A stretch of 64,000 bases of DNA, taken from NCBI GenBank assembly GCA_964030785.1, contig OZ034977.1:26377652-26441651 (forward strand). Reading direction: 5' to 3'. This document shows, in pieces, positions 1-8,939 of this stretch; the first letter of the stretch is position 1, and every line of letters begins with the position of its first letter. The notes beneath the pieces were generated by a model. It had not been told where the DNA came from. It saw only the letters and a program-made list of their open reading frames with translations, and did not search any database. The translations under genes and the position numbers were made by a program. The stretch is from Siderastrea siderea. Lineage: Eukaryota; Cnidaria; Anthozoa; Scleractinia; Rhizangiidae.

Positions 1-440
1 CCCGAATTAATTGGCCCTACGTTGCTGACATAGATATAAACATCGCCCAATCCGTTGTTTGCTCCTCTTGTGAAACGAAAATCTCTTGACGGGTCGACAC
101 CGAACTCAGCGCATATTCGTTTGTATGAAGCTTCGTCATACTTGTTATCAAACTGGTTAAAAGTTGGGTCACCTGGCAAAGCGCTGATGCTCTGAATTCC
201 ACCCATTTGAAACAGTATCCGTCTGACTGTAAAATAAACGTGAAACAGATAAAAATTACGAACATTCGGCGGCAAACTCAGTTTTGAGTGATCTTTGTCG
301 AAAATCTCTCGACTAATACCACAACCAGTTGTCGCACACCAGACAGCAAGGTTTAGCTGCTGCGGCCAGTAGCTCATATTAGGGCCAGCAAGCCATTTCC
401 TTGTCTTTTTTCCTGTGGTGTGTTTAGGTTTTGTTTTTTG
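1..440 (-). pseudogene. Partial virus-like element gene, possible structural protein, runs off window
   Basis: On the minus strand one frame stays open from about position 440 to the window edge (about 145 codons). It carries a dense aromatic/cysteine block with the visible motifs GPNMSYWPQQLNLAVWCATT and GGIQSISALPGDPTFNQ. An ATG at 451-453 overlaps the TGA of the neighbouring minus-strand gene (ATGA), but that frame stops within ten codons. The long frame is entered only after a one-base shift in an A-rich run near 430-440, so the start looks frameshifted. I do not recognise the family with certainty. The compact overlap, and neighbours that are also short and intronless, suggest a structural protein of a Polinton/Maverick-like or adintovirus-like endogenous element (inference). 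The 3' end is outside the window. Confidence 0.45.
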
Positions 441-449
441 AAATATCTC

Positions 450-890
450 TCATAATTTTGTCGTAAAGTGTTCGTCGGGTGTAGCGTATATTTTCACTTC
501 TCCGTTGAAAATCTTTTTCAAACTTGGTGCTGTGTCGTGAAAGCCAACCGCGGGAACAGGCAAAGATGATACTTTCATTCCACTTGGTGTAAGCTGTGGT
601 GGAAAACCTGAAGATTTATTCAACCCGAGAGCTTTTTTCGTATCTTCACTCCAATATTTGCTGTCCGAGCCAAAAACATCTAAAAAACCACCATCTCTTT
701 TTATATAGGAAATTGAACCTGTTCCTGTATGATCTTTTTTGTTGAATTCAACCTCTGCGACAAATTTACTCTTGTCGGCATTTGGGTATAGGAACGAAAA
801 ACGCTCCCACGCTTTTTTTCCTTCTGTTTTAGCAATTTTTTGACCTTGAGGTGTTTGCGTCCATTTAATAAAAGCCTCGTAAGCCTGCAT
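450..890 (-). CDS. Uncharacterised 146-aa protein of virus-like element
   Basis: Intact 146-codon frame starting at the ATG complement of 888-890. The product is charged and lysine-rich, with no membrane segment or signal peptide. Visible features are an N-terminal AYEAFIKWTQTPQGQKIAK stretch, a glycine-rich middle (GTGSISYIKRDGGFLDVFG) and a proline-containing C-terminal half. Its stop overlaps the next minus-strand start as ATGA, an arrangement typical of compact viral or phage-like gene blocks. A 40-bp AT-rich gap separates it from the divergent gene at 931, so the two probably share a bidirectional promoter. I do not recognise the domain and propose no function beyond membership of the element. 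Confidence 0.55.
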   Translation of the reverse strand: MQAYEAFIKWTQTPQGQKIAKTEGKKAWERFSFLYPNADKSKFVAEVEFNKKDHTGTGSISYIKRDGGFLDVFGSDSKYWSEDTKKALGLNKSSGFPPQLTPSGMKVSSLPVPAVGFHDTAPSLKKIFNGEVKIYATPDEHFTTKL

Positions 891-930
891 TTTGATTATT
901 TGAAAAGAGATATATTTTCAATATAAAAAA
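891..930. promoter_or_regulatory. AT-rich divergent promoter with ATTTGAAAA motif
   Basis: The 40-bp spacer between the divergent genes at 890 and 931 is almost purely A/T and carries ATTTGAAAA at 898-906. The same nonamer occurs at 1599-1607, about 25-30 bp before the ATG at 1632. Identical spacing upstream of two element genes suggests a short viral-type promoter element. This is inference from two occurrences. Confidence 0.35.
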
Positions 931-1594
931 ATGCTCGTGCTCACTGTTGTCACACACTCAAACCCTCACACTGTATATTTTGACCAACCAATTCCACAAC
1001 CAAATTATATCAGGCTACTGTCATGCTCATTGTATAATAGTTGGTACAACTTAAAAAAAGAAGGTGAAATTGCTTTGTTTGATGATAACACAGATAATGC
1101 AGCCACTATTATAAAAATTCTTCCAGGCCACTATACCCTTGAGAGCATTGCAAAAAAATTATCTCTTAAAAAAGACAATGTTGAGCTGCCAACAGAGACA
1201 TATACAGCTTTCGGGCAAATGGTAATCTCAAATCCGTCTAATAAAAACAAAATTTGACAGCGATCTTGCAGCCCTTCTTGGAATCAGGCGGAAACTGCAT
1301 TTAAAAACATTTGTAAAAATATTAAACTGTCCAACAACTTATTTCATACATTGTGATTTAGTTGACAAAGAACAGAATCTTTTTAATGGCAAACCATCTT
1401 CTGTTTTAGCTTGTTACGACATCAGAGGAAAGGCTTACGAAAAAATCAATTACAAAAGTTCACAACTCAATGTATTGCGTGACGTTTCAGCTGAAAAACA
1501 TGTGAAATCTATGACTCTTTCTATTAGAGATGAAATGGGTAATCTATTCAATTTCAACGGCACAAATCTTACATATGAGTTAGAATTAAATTAA
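931..1594 (+). pseudogene. Frameshifted ~220-aa gene of virus-like element
   Basis: The frame opening at ATG 931 runs 108 codons and stops at 1255-1257. A second frame (+1) is open across the following region to a TAA at 1592-1594 and looks like the continuation, since it is free of stops and ends just before the next gene's promoter motif. The shift falls in the A-rich tract near 1240-1254. The first part begins with a hydrophobic, beta-rich segment (TVVTHSNPHTVYFDQP). The second part ends in a pattern of the type R-D-E-x-G-N-L-F-x-F-N-G-T, as in jelly-roll-like structural proteins of mobile viral elements (weak inference). Inactivation is by a single indel, or the indel is an assembly error. 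Confidence 0.45.
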
Positions 1595-1631
1595 GATCAT
1601 TTGAAAAAATAAAATATGTATTTCATATACA

Positions 1632-2216
1632 ATGTCTTCAACAAACGTATTACCAAGCGCACCTCCAGATATCGAAACACAACTCTATCCAAACCTCCCA
1701 GAAACAACAAATGGCGAGAATTTTCGGCTAACTGAAATAAGTAAAATTGAAAAAGAAATATCTGATGAGGTTGAGCATAACAGGATTGTTTTGAAAAAAT
1801 ATAAAAAAGTCCGGAAAGTGATTCACTATTCCGTGGTCTCTCTTGGCGCATTGACGGCAGTTCTGTCTTCTGGAGCTTTTGCAACATCACTTACTGGTGT
1901 CGGAATTGTAATCGGCGCGCCTGTTGCCGCAGTAGCAGCTTTATCAGGTGGTGCTTCCACTGGCCTGTCAGTTATCAACAAGAAGCTTGAACGTAAAGTT
2001 AATAAACACTCAAGAATCCATGCTGTGGCTGTTTCAAAACATGACTCAATAAACAGCTCTGTATCACAAGCTCTTGATAATAATCTTGTTTCCGACACGG
2101 AGTTTAAACTAATCACACGTGAAATGCAGAAATATCGCCAACTTAAAGAGACTTTACGCTCAAAGTTCGCACAAAAAACAAACAAAACTCACGCCAGCCA
2201 GATATCGAAAAAATAA
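1632..2216 (+). CDS. Coiled-coil protein with central hydrophobic Gly/Ala-rich segment, virus-like element
   Basis: Intact 194-codon frame with the ATTTGAAAA motif about 30 bp upstream of its ATG. Layout: an N-terminal proline-rich linker (APPDIETQLYPNLPETT), a charged helix at about residues 35-65, a hydrophobic small-residue stretch at about 68-115 rich in G, A, V and S (two short membrane-active helices), then a lysine/glutamate-rich coiled-coil C-terminus. This helix-hydrophobic-helix plan resembles small membrane-interacting proteins found beside other ORFs of cnidarian virus-like elements. I infer a membrane or virion-associated role but cannot name the family. A minus-strand open frame inside it (1826-2185) is a shadow. 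Confidence 0.55.
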   Translation: MSSTNVLPSAPPDIETQLYPNLPETTNGENFRLTEISKIEKEISDEVEHNRIVLKKYKKVRKVIHYSVVSLGALTAVLSSGAFATSLTGVGIVIGAPVAAVAALSGGASTGLSVINKKLERKVNKHSRIHAVAVSKHDSINSSVSQALDNNLVSDTEFKLITREMQKYRQLKETLRSKFAQKTNKTHASQISKK

Positions 2217-2352
2217 AAAAAGGAATCCAGGACGAATTTTTTAAAAAAATTGCCCAGTACAACACAAATTTGAACTAAATTTTGAGCGAAAAAACACAAA
2301 ATTATCTGTAAGTCTTATTAAAAACAGATGAATGTGTTACACCGCGTTACCT

Positions 2353-2411
2353 TCACGCGTGACGTTGCGTGACTGGGTTACGTTACTGTCACGCGTAACG
2401 TTGCGTGACAG
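2353..2411. repeat. Direct/inverted repeat block of GCGTGAC-type sites
   Basis: A 21-bp sequence (TCACGCGTGACGTTGCGTGA plus C) at 2353-2373 recurs with one mismatch at 2389-2409. Each copy is itself internally inverted (TCACGC/GCGTGA). CTGTCACGC at 2386-2394 can pair with GCGTGACAG at 2403-2411 across an 8-nt loop. Such iterons beside a hairpin array resemble protein-binding sites at an element end or origin (inference). Confidence 0.6.
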
Positions 2412-2597
2412 GTCACACAAAAGGGCAAAAACCCTTTTTGGGGGGTGCTCGTTGGCTGTTCTTGCCTAGCCTCGGCTAGGACTTTCACCTCACCGAAGTG
2501 AGGATTTCACCGCTGACAAGACGGTTGTCAATTCCACATTTTACCTCTGGGAGCGAGGTTTGAAATCCCGAGGGATTTCTGAGCACCCCCCTGTCAC
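2405..2597. other. Multibranched hairpin array closed by long outer stems
   Basis: GTGACAGG (2405-2412) pairs with CCTGTCAC (2590-2597), and GGGGGGTGCTC (2440-2450) with GAGCACCCCCC (2581-2591). Inside lie perfect hairpins: AAAAGGG/CCCTTTT (2419-2438), CCTAGCC/GGCTAGG (2465-2480), CCTCAC/GTGAGG with loop CGAA (2488-2503), TGACAA/TTGTCA (2514-2530), ACCTC/GAGGT (2543-2559) and AAATCCC/GGGATTT (2563-2578). Further small stems follow at 2681-2698 and at 2701-2717 (GATGGT/ACCATC). No coding frame crosses it. It may be a structured RNA, a foldback origin or an element terminus. Confidence 0.7.
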
Positions 2598-3240
2598 CAG
2601 TAGGGCCGAGGCGGGCTCACCCGTAGGGTACTCTCCCACTGGAAGGAGTTCCCCTTTACCTCGTATTTCACCGCATGCACAAGCCCTCAAACAGGGTTCA
2701 GATGGTGGCCAACCATCACCCCGCTAAGGCTTCACCAATGAGTGAACTAATACATATTGATCACTTTCAATATATATTATACACACTTTTCTTCTTCTAT
2801 TTCTTATGGTACCCTTTTTCTGCCCTTCACCTAAATGTCGCAATAATTGGATGTTCACGCATGCGCTTTTGGGCAGCGGGATGATGTCAGCGTAATTAGA
2901 GACTTGGTAAAAAACATTACAGCCAACAGCCTCTGAAGGTAAAAATGCTAGTGCTTTTCCACGCGATTTGCTTTATTTTCACTGAACTTTCTACACCTGT
3001 TTGGCAGAACGAGGCCAGACGGATAACATATCAAGTCGTTGAAGCCATGCGAGAAGCAGAGGAAAATTAAACAGGCTAGATTGAGTCCCTTGTTCAAGGA
3101 AGATCAAAAAATTCGATCGAACGATCGCTGTGTACAAATCGTTTTTTATTCTTCGAATAACTTCACCATCTTCTGTGGTGAAAAAAAATCTTACAGCGCG
3201 TTAACTGAAAAGTACACACTATTTAACAAATGTATCTTCA

Positions 3241-3570
3241 ATGTATCTTACTATGGATGTCTGTACAGATCAACAAGCGATCTCACAAGACTGGCCAACA
3301 AAGGAAAGCTTTAAAAGAAAAGAAATTTTAAAATGGCGTGATATTTCAGACGCGGTTTACAAAATAAAAAATGCTTCACTCCGGATAGGTAAGTTTGGGA
3401 ATTCAGCTATTTTAACTTTAGAAACAATGAATGGAGATGACTTTCGTGTGTGGGCCCCTAAACGCCTTGCTGAAGACCTGCTGGAAGACGATTGTTCTCA
3501 ATTTGTCAACAAAATAGGTCTCAAAACTTCTGCTAACGGTAATGAATATTTTGATTATAATCTAATGTAA
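3241..3570 (+). CDS. Small basic 109-aa protein, possible OB-fold-like, of the virus-like element
   Basis: Uninterrupted frame of 109 codons; an in-frame ATG at 3253 is an equally plausible start. The core runs KEILKWRDISDAVYKI, a short beta-rich middle with FGNSAILTLETMNGDDFRVW, then RLAEDLL and a C-terminus ending in an aromatic/acidic tail. The alternating beta pattern with a conserved tryptophan suggests a small OB-fold or nucleic-acid-binding protein, a common helper in viral-type elements (inference). No membrane segment is visible. It is read in the same direction as the genes at 931 and 1632, beyond the hairpin array. The 91-aa frame at 3039-3314 overlaps it and is probably not coding. 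Confidence 0.45.
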   Translation: MYLTMDVCTDQQAISQDWPTKESFKRKEILKWRDISDAVYKIKNASLRIGKFGNSAILTLETMNGDDFRVWAPKRLAEDLLEDDCSQFVNKIGLKTSANGNEYFDYNLM

Positions 3571-3595
3571 ATCATGTCTGTGCATATTTGATTTC

Positions 3596-3950
3596 TCAAT
3601 GAATTTCTTTCCAACCCCTTGCTAATTCGTTATATGCGCTGTGCCAGTCGTAACTATCAGAGCAAATCTTTACCAAAGGTATATTCTCAATCGGTGGAGT
3701 GTACAACAGTTTATGTTTGATTCCTTGCTCAAAACAGGGGTAACAAAGCCCTTCCCAGCGGCAGTTATTATACTCTAAGCATATTATTATACCACAAGTT
3801 GCTGCCTGTTATGACAGAAAGGTTGTTTTGATAACTCATTGTGTACCTCTTTCCAGGACGAATATCTTGCGGCTGCCATTTTGGTGTATATACTTGTGAT
3901 GACACTTGTTCAATAGAAAATAATTCTGGGCCACTTTTGTATAATACTAG
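3596..3950 (-). pseudogene. Frameshifted cysteine-rich gene remnant
   Basis: On the minus strand one frame is open from about 3950 to about 3770 (motifs SGPELFSIEQVSSQVYTPKW and DIRPGKRYTMSYQNN) and ends in two tandem stops. An overlapping frame then takes over and stays open to the TGA at 3596-3598, with a cysteine cluster (NNCRWEGLCYPCFEQ). The handover suggests a single indel near 3770-3790 in one ancestral gene. It converges on the plus-strand gene ending at 3570 with a gap of only about 25 bp, in keeping with the compact layout of this element. The family is not recognised. Confidence 0.4.
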
Positions 3951-4027
3951 ATAGGTGGACTAAACGATATTTTTTGATGAATACTTCTCGCTTTGTTTTT
4001 ATACTGTTTAGGTTATTTTACTCACAC

Positions 4028-4146
4028 GCACACATGTATAACGAGTATGTTCTGGGGCGCTTTATTTCCCGTATCGAGTCTCCCAAAGGGAGACAATATA
4101 CGTGATAACATAAAGTGGCCCAGAACCCTCATTATACATGTGTGTA
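4028..4146. repeat. Long palindrome (hairpin) at the right edge of the virus-like element
   Basis: ACACATGTATAA followed by GTTCTGGG and CTTTAT (about 4029-4064) is mirrored by ATAAAG, CCCAGAAC and TTATACATGTGT (about 4109-4143). The arms continue inward to GTATcGAGTCTCCC/GGGAGAcaATATAC with a tiny loop near 4083-4088. The block TTCTGGGCCACTTT also occurs at 3925-3938 inside the neighbouring gene remnant. It could be an element end or a small foldback MITE. Confidence 0.6.
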
Positions 4147-4480
4147 CTCGAACAAATTCTGCATGGACGTTATGTTACTAAATCAAACTGATTGGATATC
4201 CACAGTTGTCCGTTTAAAGCTCGACATTTCAAATGAGGCTTGGTATAACCGACTACTGCTGATAGGCAGCTTGTCACGAAGAAAGAAATAAGTATTAAAA
4301 ATTAACTTCAAAAGATGACAGTAAACGCTCGTGGCCTAGTGAACTAATCACCGGCTTCTGACCCTTTTTTTTTTAATTTAACGACTTGAATGAGAGTATT
4401 TTCACAAATTAATAAGTGCCAGCAAAAAAGCAAAACAAAAACGAGGGGATCCGTTCGGATAGTTTGCAGTTGTTAATTAG

Positions 4481-4585
4481 ATGTTACTCCTATTTTGCCT
4501 CCACTGTCTTTGTTGTTCAGTGTATATCAGTGGGTTATCAGGAGCAGGATGTGGTTGCATGATAGAGAACGTCACCATTAAATGG
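4481..4585 (+). CDS. Candidate first exon with signal peptide for the LRR receptor gene
   Basis: ATG at 4481 opens a frame beginning MLLLFCLHCLCCSVYISG, a good eukaryotic signal-peptide profile, followed by a GCGC motif that could belong to an LRR N-terminal cap. A possible donor GTAACA follows at 4586 (phase 0). It lies 1.5 kb before the first convincing LRR exon and on the same strand. Against it, the next LRR exon needs a phase-2 donor, so an unidentified exon would have to lie between them, and the frame could be fortuitous. Confidence 0.3.
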
Positions 4586-5929
4586 GTAACAGGCAGCTCA
4601 AAATTAAAGAGTAACCGGGAGACTACGATTGACGGTTTTAGAAAAAGTAGTCTCGCATTTGAAAAGAAATATGCTATCATAAGTCTGGGAAGTCGTTTTT
4701 TTTTTTTTTCGTAATAATAGAATAAATGTAGGATTAAGAATTCTTAAATAATTAAAGAGAAACAGACGTTGGGCTAGTTTTTGCATGTATATAAGTTGTT
4801 TGAGTTTATTTAAAAACTCTCTTGTGAGAAATCATGCCAACATTGCACCTATGTAAACATTCTACTAATTGAATTATGAAAATCAAATTTAAATAGCTTT
4901 TCGTGTCAGGAAAAGCTTACGAATTAGATCGTTCCAAAAGGCTAAGCGAAAGAAAACAGAAAACATTTTTGCAGCTAAATGAGAAGGTTTCCAAGAATCC
5001 TTCTGGTGATCATCAATGAACAAACATCATGTGGGAAGTTCAAAATAACGAGTTAAATCGTCAGATCAATGTGATAACCACGAATACATTCAACTGTGGG
5101 AACTACGACATTAAACTTACATGAACTACAGAAACCAAAAACACTTCAGTAACGGTCGATTCTGGAGAGCTCAATAACGGGAATTAGTCAGGACTCTTCT
5201 GGCGGTGATGCATGCAATATTTAATTTATTTAATACACGCGTAAGGGGGAAATCCTGACTGAGCGATAATTCCGAGCGACATATATGTAAGTTCAAAGTA
5301 AACCGCATAAAACTCAAACTGAAAGCTGTAAATAAAGCCTTGAACATCTGTAAAATGTGGATGATTTTTGATAATTATGACTTAAACCCGTACCAAATGA
5401 AAACGTACACAATCGCCTTTCGTGGACTCTGTTTCTTAATTATGATCAATTATCTTCCCCAGTCAACTTATGCATAAAGAAATGTTTGCACTTGTAGATC
5501 AGAAACGTCAACACACAAAGACTTCTTTGCAATCTTTTCGACAGCAACTAAACTTAAAACCAATTTCTTTCCTCGTCCAGCTGTTCCTAACCCGCTGGCG
5601 AACACCAACCTAAACTGAAGACCAACGAGTCCTAACACGCAACTGAGTAATCTTTTCCTTACAATTCCTTCCTGCGCTGTCTTTGCAAATCAAAATGTAC
5701 GGTATTTTCGAGGATCCAAACACTCCGATTAATTCTTCATCCACAGAGACAGCGCAAAACTTGGTTAAGAGCCCGTCAAAACTTGCCTATTTATACACTT
5801 CGATGGATTCTACTTTGAATGGCTTTGTGGGCTTGTTGCCAAAGAGTTAACATCACGCTAACGCCACGCCACACGACTCTTTAGACAGCCCCAATAGTTC
5901 TCAGTTGCTATAGCAACTGCAAACTAAAA

Positions 5930-5967
5930 AGGGTAGGGGCTCCCCTTTTAGGCTTGGCTAAATCTAT
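5930..5967 (-). repeat. Terminal fragment of the 1.9-kb repeat family
   Basis: The minus strand here reads GATTTAGCCAAGCCTAAAAG and continues into GGGGAGCCCC, the same start as the long repeats at 31736 and 44099. Only the terminus is recognisable. The surrounding 4586-6057 stretch shows no other coding or structural signal. Confidence 0.5.
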
Positions 5968-6057
5968 ATATAATTTATTTAGCTTTCCTTGTTTGAATCT
6001 AAGCGATTGAACTGTTATGTGCTTCGAGTTTCACGCATTAAGTGCTACGTTTCACAG

Positions 6058-6132
6058 GTATTTACGGTCAAATAATATCACAGTACTTCATCAAGGATTA
6101 TTTGCCAACCAGAGGGACGTGCTAGGCAGACT
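6058..6132 (+). CDS. LRR exon 1 of the multi-pass receptor gene
   Basis: A 75-bp exon between acceptor TTTCACAG and donor GTAAGT, entered and left in phase 2. It encodes one leucine-rich repeat, YLRSNNITVLHQGLF followed by a less regular NQRDVLGRL tail. It matches the LRR exons at 6854, 8868, 9260, 17446 and 19332 in phase, length class and the N-x-I-x-x-L core, which is the main evidence that it is coding. It is too short to show up as an ORF. LRR solenoids usually bind proteins or microbial ligands extracellularly (family knowledge). Confidence 0.65.
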
Positions 6133-6342
6133 GTAAGTTAAAAGTATCCTGACCTCCCCAATACATAGTGCAATCAAGTAAACTGTTTATCCTAGCACAT
6201 CTATATGATCACCAAAAAGACAATATTTTTAAACACGACACCCTAAAAACCCCTAAATTAATACAATAATACAATACAATAATATTTCTTTAGCGCTTAT
6301 CCGTTTAAGTGCTAAGCGCTTTACAATGCTTAAATAATAATG

Positions 6343-6344
<2 letters not shown>

Positions 6345-6402
<58 letters not shown>

Positions 6403-6420
6403 GTAATAGTAATAATAATA
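6345..6420 (+). repeat. (AAT)n microsatellite
   Basis: About 25 tandem AAT units with two interspersed AGT variants. The poly-Asn and poly-Leu frames over it are artefacts. Confidence 0.95.
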
Positions 6421-6443
6421 AAATTAAAAGCACGGTGTTAGAG

Positions 6444-6676
6444 CATTCTCGTCCCCAGAGGCCGCAATCCTTTTGGTCAGCACCAAGAATCGAGACCTCT
6501 GGTCGGAGCCGATTTTTTTGAGCATGCGCAGAATAGTTGCTTTGGATTTTAAGGCAATCAGATTTGCCAGATTTGACAATGAGTCCGTGATTCACGGACT
6601 TCTGGTCTTGGCGCCGGCCAGAGGTCTCGATCCTTGGTGCTGACCGAAAGGATTGCGGCCTCTGGGGACGAGAATG
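6444..6676. mobile_element. Mutator-type MITE with 10-bp target duplication
   Basis: A 233-bp hairpin element whose ends, starting CATTCTCGTCCCCAGAGGCC, are inverted for about 59 bp with two mismatches by eye. It is flanked by identical 10-bp copies of GGTGTTAGAG (6434-6443 and 6677-6686). A 9-10 bp duplication with long inverted termini is diagnostic of Mutator-like elements. It has no coding capacity and sits in the intron before the LRR exon at 6854. Confidence 0.88.
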
Positions 6677-6853
6677 GGTGTTAGAGGTGTGTATTTCAAC
6701 AAAAACAAACTGATGCTGTTTTCAGCTGTTTTATGGTTTCAAACCACACAAAGGAAAGTCAACCCGTTTGGAACTCGAGATGCAGTTGGTAAAAAAGCTA
6801 ATTCTGTGTTGTTGTTATATGCCACTCATCTTGTTTTGCTGGCGTTCCCATAG

Positions 6854-6925
6854 GGATTTGTCCAAAAATGCTATTACGGTATTGCCTGAAAGAGTCTTTG
6901 ATGGCTTAACACAAGTACTGTCCCT
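6854..6925 (+). CDS. LRR exon 2 of the receptor gene
   Basis: A 72-bp exon (acceptor CCCATAG, donor GTATGT) in phase 2/2, encoding DLSKNAITVLPERVFDGL then TQVLSL, a textbook leucine-rich repeat of the L-x-x-N-x-I-x-x-L-P-x-x-x-F type. Exactly 24 residues per exon means whole repeats can be gained or lost without a frameshift. Confidence 0.85.
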
Positions 6926-7068
6926 GTATGTAAAACGTAGCGTGACATCCCAGAATACAGTTATACAAGTTATACTAACCTAGTGAATTATGTTTCGAAA
7001 TTAATTAAGCAAAAACGGTCCACATTCATGTGGACATAGGACGAGCGTGAACTTGCTTGGCTTTAACC

Positions 7069-7240
7069 TATGAAGTGAGCAATACTGCCCTACATAATTT
7101 CCCCCGGCCATAGGCCTGAAAGAAGAAATTAGAAACAAGAACCAGGATCAAAGAAAAATCTTTGACCCTGGCGGGATTTAAGCCCACGACCTCCGGATTA
7201 GATCATCGTCGCTCTACCAACTGAGCTACGAGGTCAAGCT
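7069..7240 (-). repeat. tRNA-derived SINE, copy 1
   Basis: The minus-strand head (about 7168-7238) has an intact A box and B box of a tRNA-like unit (GTAGCTCAGTTGGTAGAGC, then GTGGGCTTAAATCCC). The anticodon loop reads TCT-like, but the anticodon stem pairs for only about 3 bp, so it is a SINE head and not a functional tRNA. The body ends in the GTGAGCAATACTGCCC tail shared with copies 2-4. Confidence 0.75.
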
Positions 7241-7380
7241 GGGAGCAGATTGTGGCATTATGGAAACCTGTGTATCGTGCTTAATAGTTCTCATTTCTAA
7301 TTTCTTCTTTCAGGCCTTTTTAGGCCAGATTTCCATTCCCGCGACTTTAAGCTCTTAATTTCCATGAACTGCTCCCAGCT

Positions 7381-7540
7381 TGGCCTCGTAGCTAGTTGGT
7401 AGAGCGACTAATTCGGAGGTGGTGGGTTCAAATCCCGCCGGGGTCAAAGATTTTTTTTATCCTGGTTCTCATTTCTAATTTCATCTTTATGTAGGGCAGC
7501 ATTGCTCGCATCTGGCACTCGTACATACACTTTACATGTT
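7381..7540 (+). repeat. tRNA-derived SINE, copy 2
   Basis: Head-to-head with copy 1 on the opposite strand. GGCCTCGTAGCTAGTTGGTA opens a tRNA-like head with a shortened anticodon arm and a GGTTCAAATCCC B box, then the shared body and the GGGCAGCATTGCTCGC tail. Confidence 0.75.
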
Positions 7541-8440
7541 TATTATTTCATAACAGAGTGCCACGCGGCACATTTTACGATTTAACCTATTGCCTCCCGT
7601 GCCGCCCAAAATCACCCATAAAGGACCATGATCCTTGTTCAGCTTGTGACGCCATCACTTTGAGTGACAGCAGATGATCTTCATAACCAGTTGATGCACC
7701 AGGCACACTTCTAACAAAACGTGCCTAAACTGAAGCGCACACTTAAAATAGGCCAGAGCTGTACAAAAAAGTTTCCCTGTAAAATTGATGCAAAACTTGG
7801 CCTTGGTACTAGTTGACACTTCTAGTTGAAAATATTTTTCCTGAAAGCTTAGTTGAATTTTTTCTAATCTGAAAAAAGACCATCAAATAGCGCAAAAACT
7901 AAACAACTAGAATTGAGAACCAAAAACAACGGAACTAAGCGCTAAAACCCGGAAGGACCACCGGGTAGGGTGTTTTTCTCGTTCAAAAAAAATTTGAATA
8001 ATTGTGCACATGCCCGAAGTTAAATTTGCCATACAACCTCGGAAATGGAAAAGAAGTTTAGTTTCCATGCTGCAGATGAAGTTATAGAAGTTTCGACTGG
8101 GATGTGAGCAGACAGGAGCCAAATTACAGCATCATGGTCTTAAAATGGTGGGTTGTTTTTGGAAAAGAGTGAGAGTAAATGGATTAAGGTCTCACAATGT
8201 TATTATAGATAGAACTGATAGTGGGGTTGCTGAAAAAAGTTGCGTCTTGTGTGATGTGTACATTTCGTCCTGATTGTTGATTTTGAATTATTTGAATATG
8301 TCTTGCTTTAGTATTAGCAAATATTTTCACTGTGGTTTCTTGACTATAATTGCATTTTCGAACATTATTAGAAATATTGTCAAGAAAGTATGCGACTTGC
8401 GATTCTGACTAATTACGTCACGAATAAAGAATTGCATAAT

Positions 8441-8463
8441 AAATAAATAAATAAATAAATAAA
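8441..8463 (+). repeat. (AAAT)n microsatellite
   Basis: Five to six AAAT/AATA units, probably a retroposon tail. The following 8464-8650 stretch contains a perfect small hairpin, ATTCCACCCT/AGGGTGGAAT, at 8567-8590. Confidence 0.7.
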
Positions 8464-8867
8464 ATGGCAACACGGGGCAAATTAATGGACTTAGCCGTGG
8501 CTGATGAAGTTCGGTTGGTCCGAACAAAATTTTCCATGGCTGCAAGAGAGAGTCAGACAGAGATTCATTCCACCCTCCCCAGGGTGGAATGAGGTTAGAG
8601 GGGGGCGGGTGTTGTGGAAAAAGAAATCCTGAACAGCGGGACAATCTATTCATACAAAGATTTCTGTAGGTATGTTTTAGAAAATCTGGTCAGATACATA
8701 CGTTTACTGTATACCAAGCCAGCCGATAGTGTTTTTCGCGCGCTCTGATTGGTTACGCAAACTCGCGATAGTATACGCTATTCAGTTCCCGTGAGAGCAC
8801 AAGTTATAGATCCCCCGATAACTCAAACTCTGAGAAAGTTTAATTTAAAGGTTCTTTTATTACCTAG

Positions 8868-8939
8868 GGATTTGTCATCAAACGCTATAAGAGTACTACC
8901 TGAAGGAGTGTTTGCCACAATGAGATCCCTCCAAGATCT
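8868..8939 (+). CDS. LRR exon 3 of the receptor gene
   Basis: A 72-bp phase 2/2 exon (acceptor TACCTAG, donor GTAAGT) encoding DLSSNAIRVLPEGVFATM then RSLQDL. The exon plus about 70 bp of upstream intron (the CGATAACT to TTTAATTTAAAGGTTCTT stretch) is duplicated 392 bp downstream at exon 4, showing a recent tandem exon duplication. Confidence 0.85.

Noticed and set aside
4084..4146. Possible transcription terminator
   Set aside because: The hairpin is part of a 119-bp palindrome in a eukaryotic context; bacterial-type terminators do not apply.
6309..6595. Open frames with poly-Asn and poly-Leu
   Set aside because: Created by the (AAT)n microsatellite on both strands.
7168..7447. Possible tRNA genes on both strands
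   Set aside because: A and B boxes are present but the anticodon stem pairs for only about 3 bp, and four copies share a non-tRNA body and tail. They are SINE heads.
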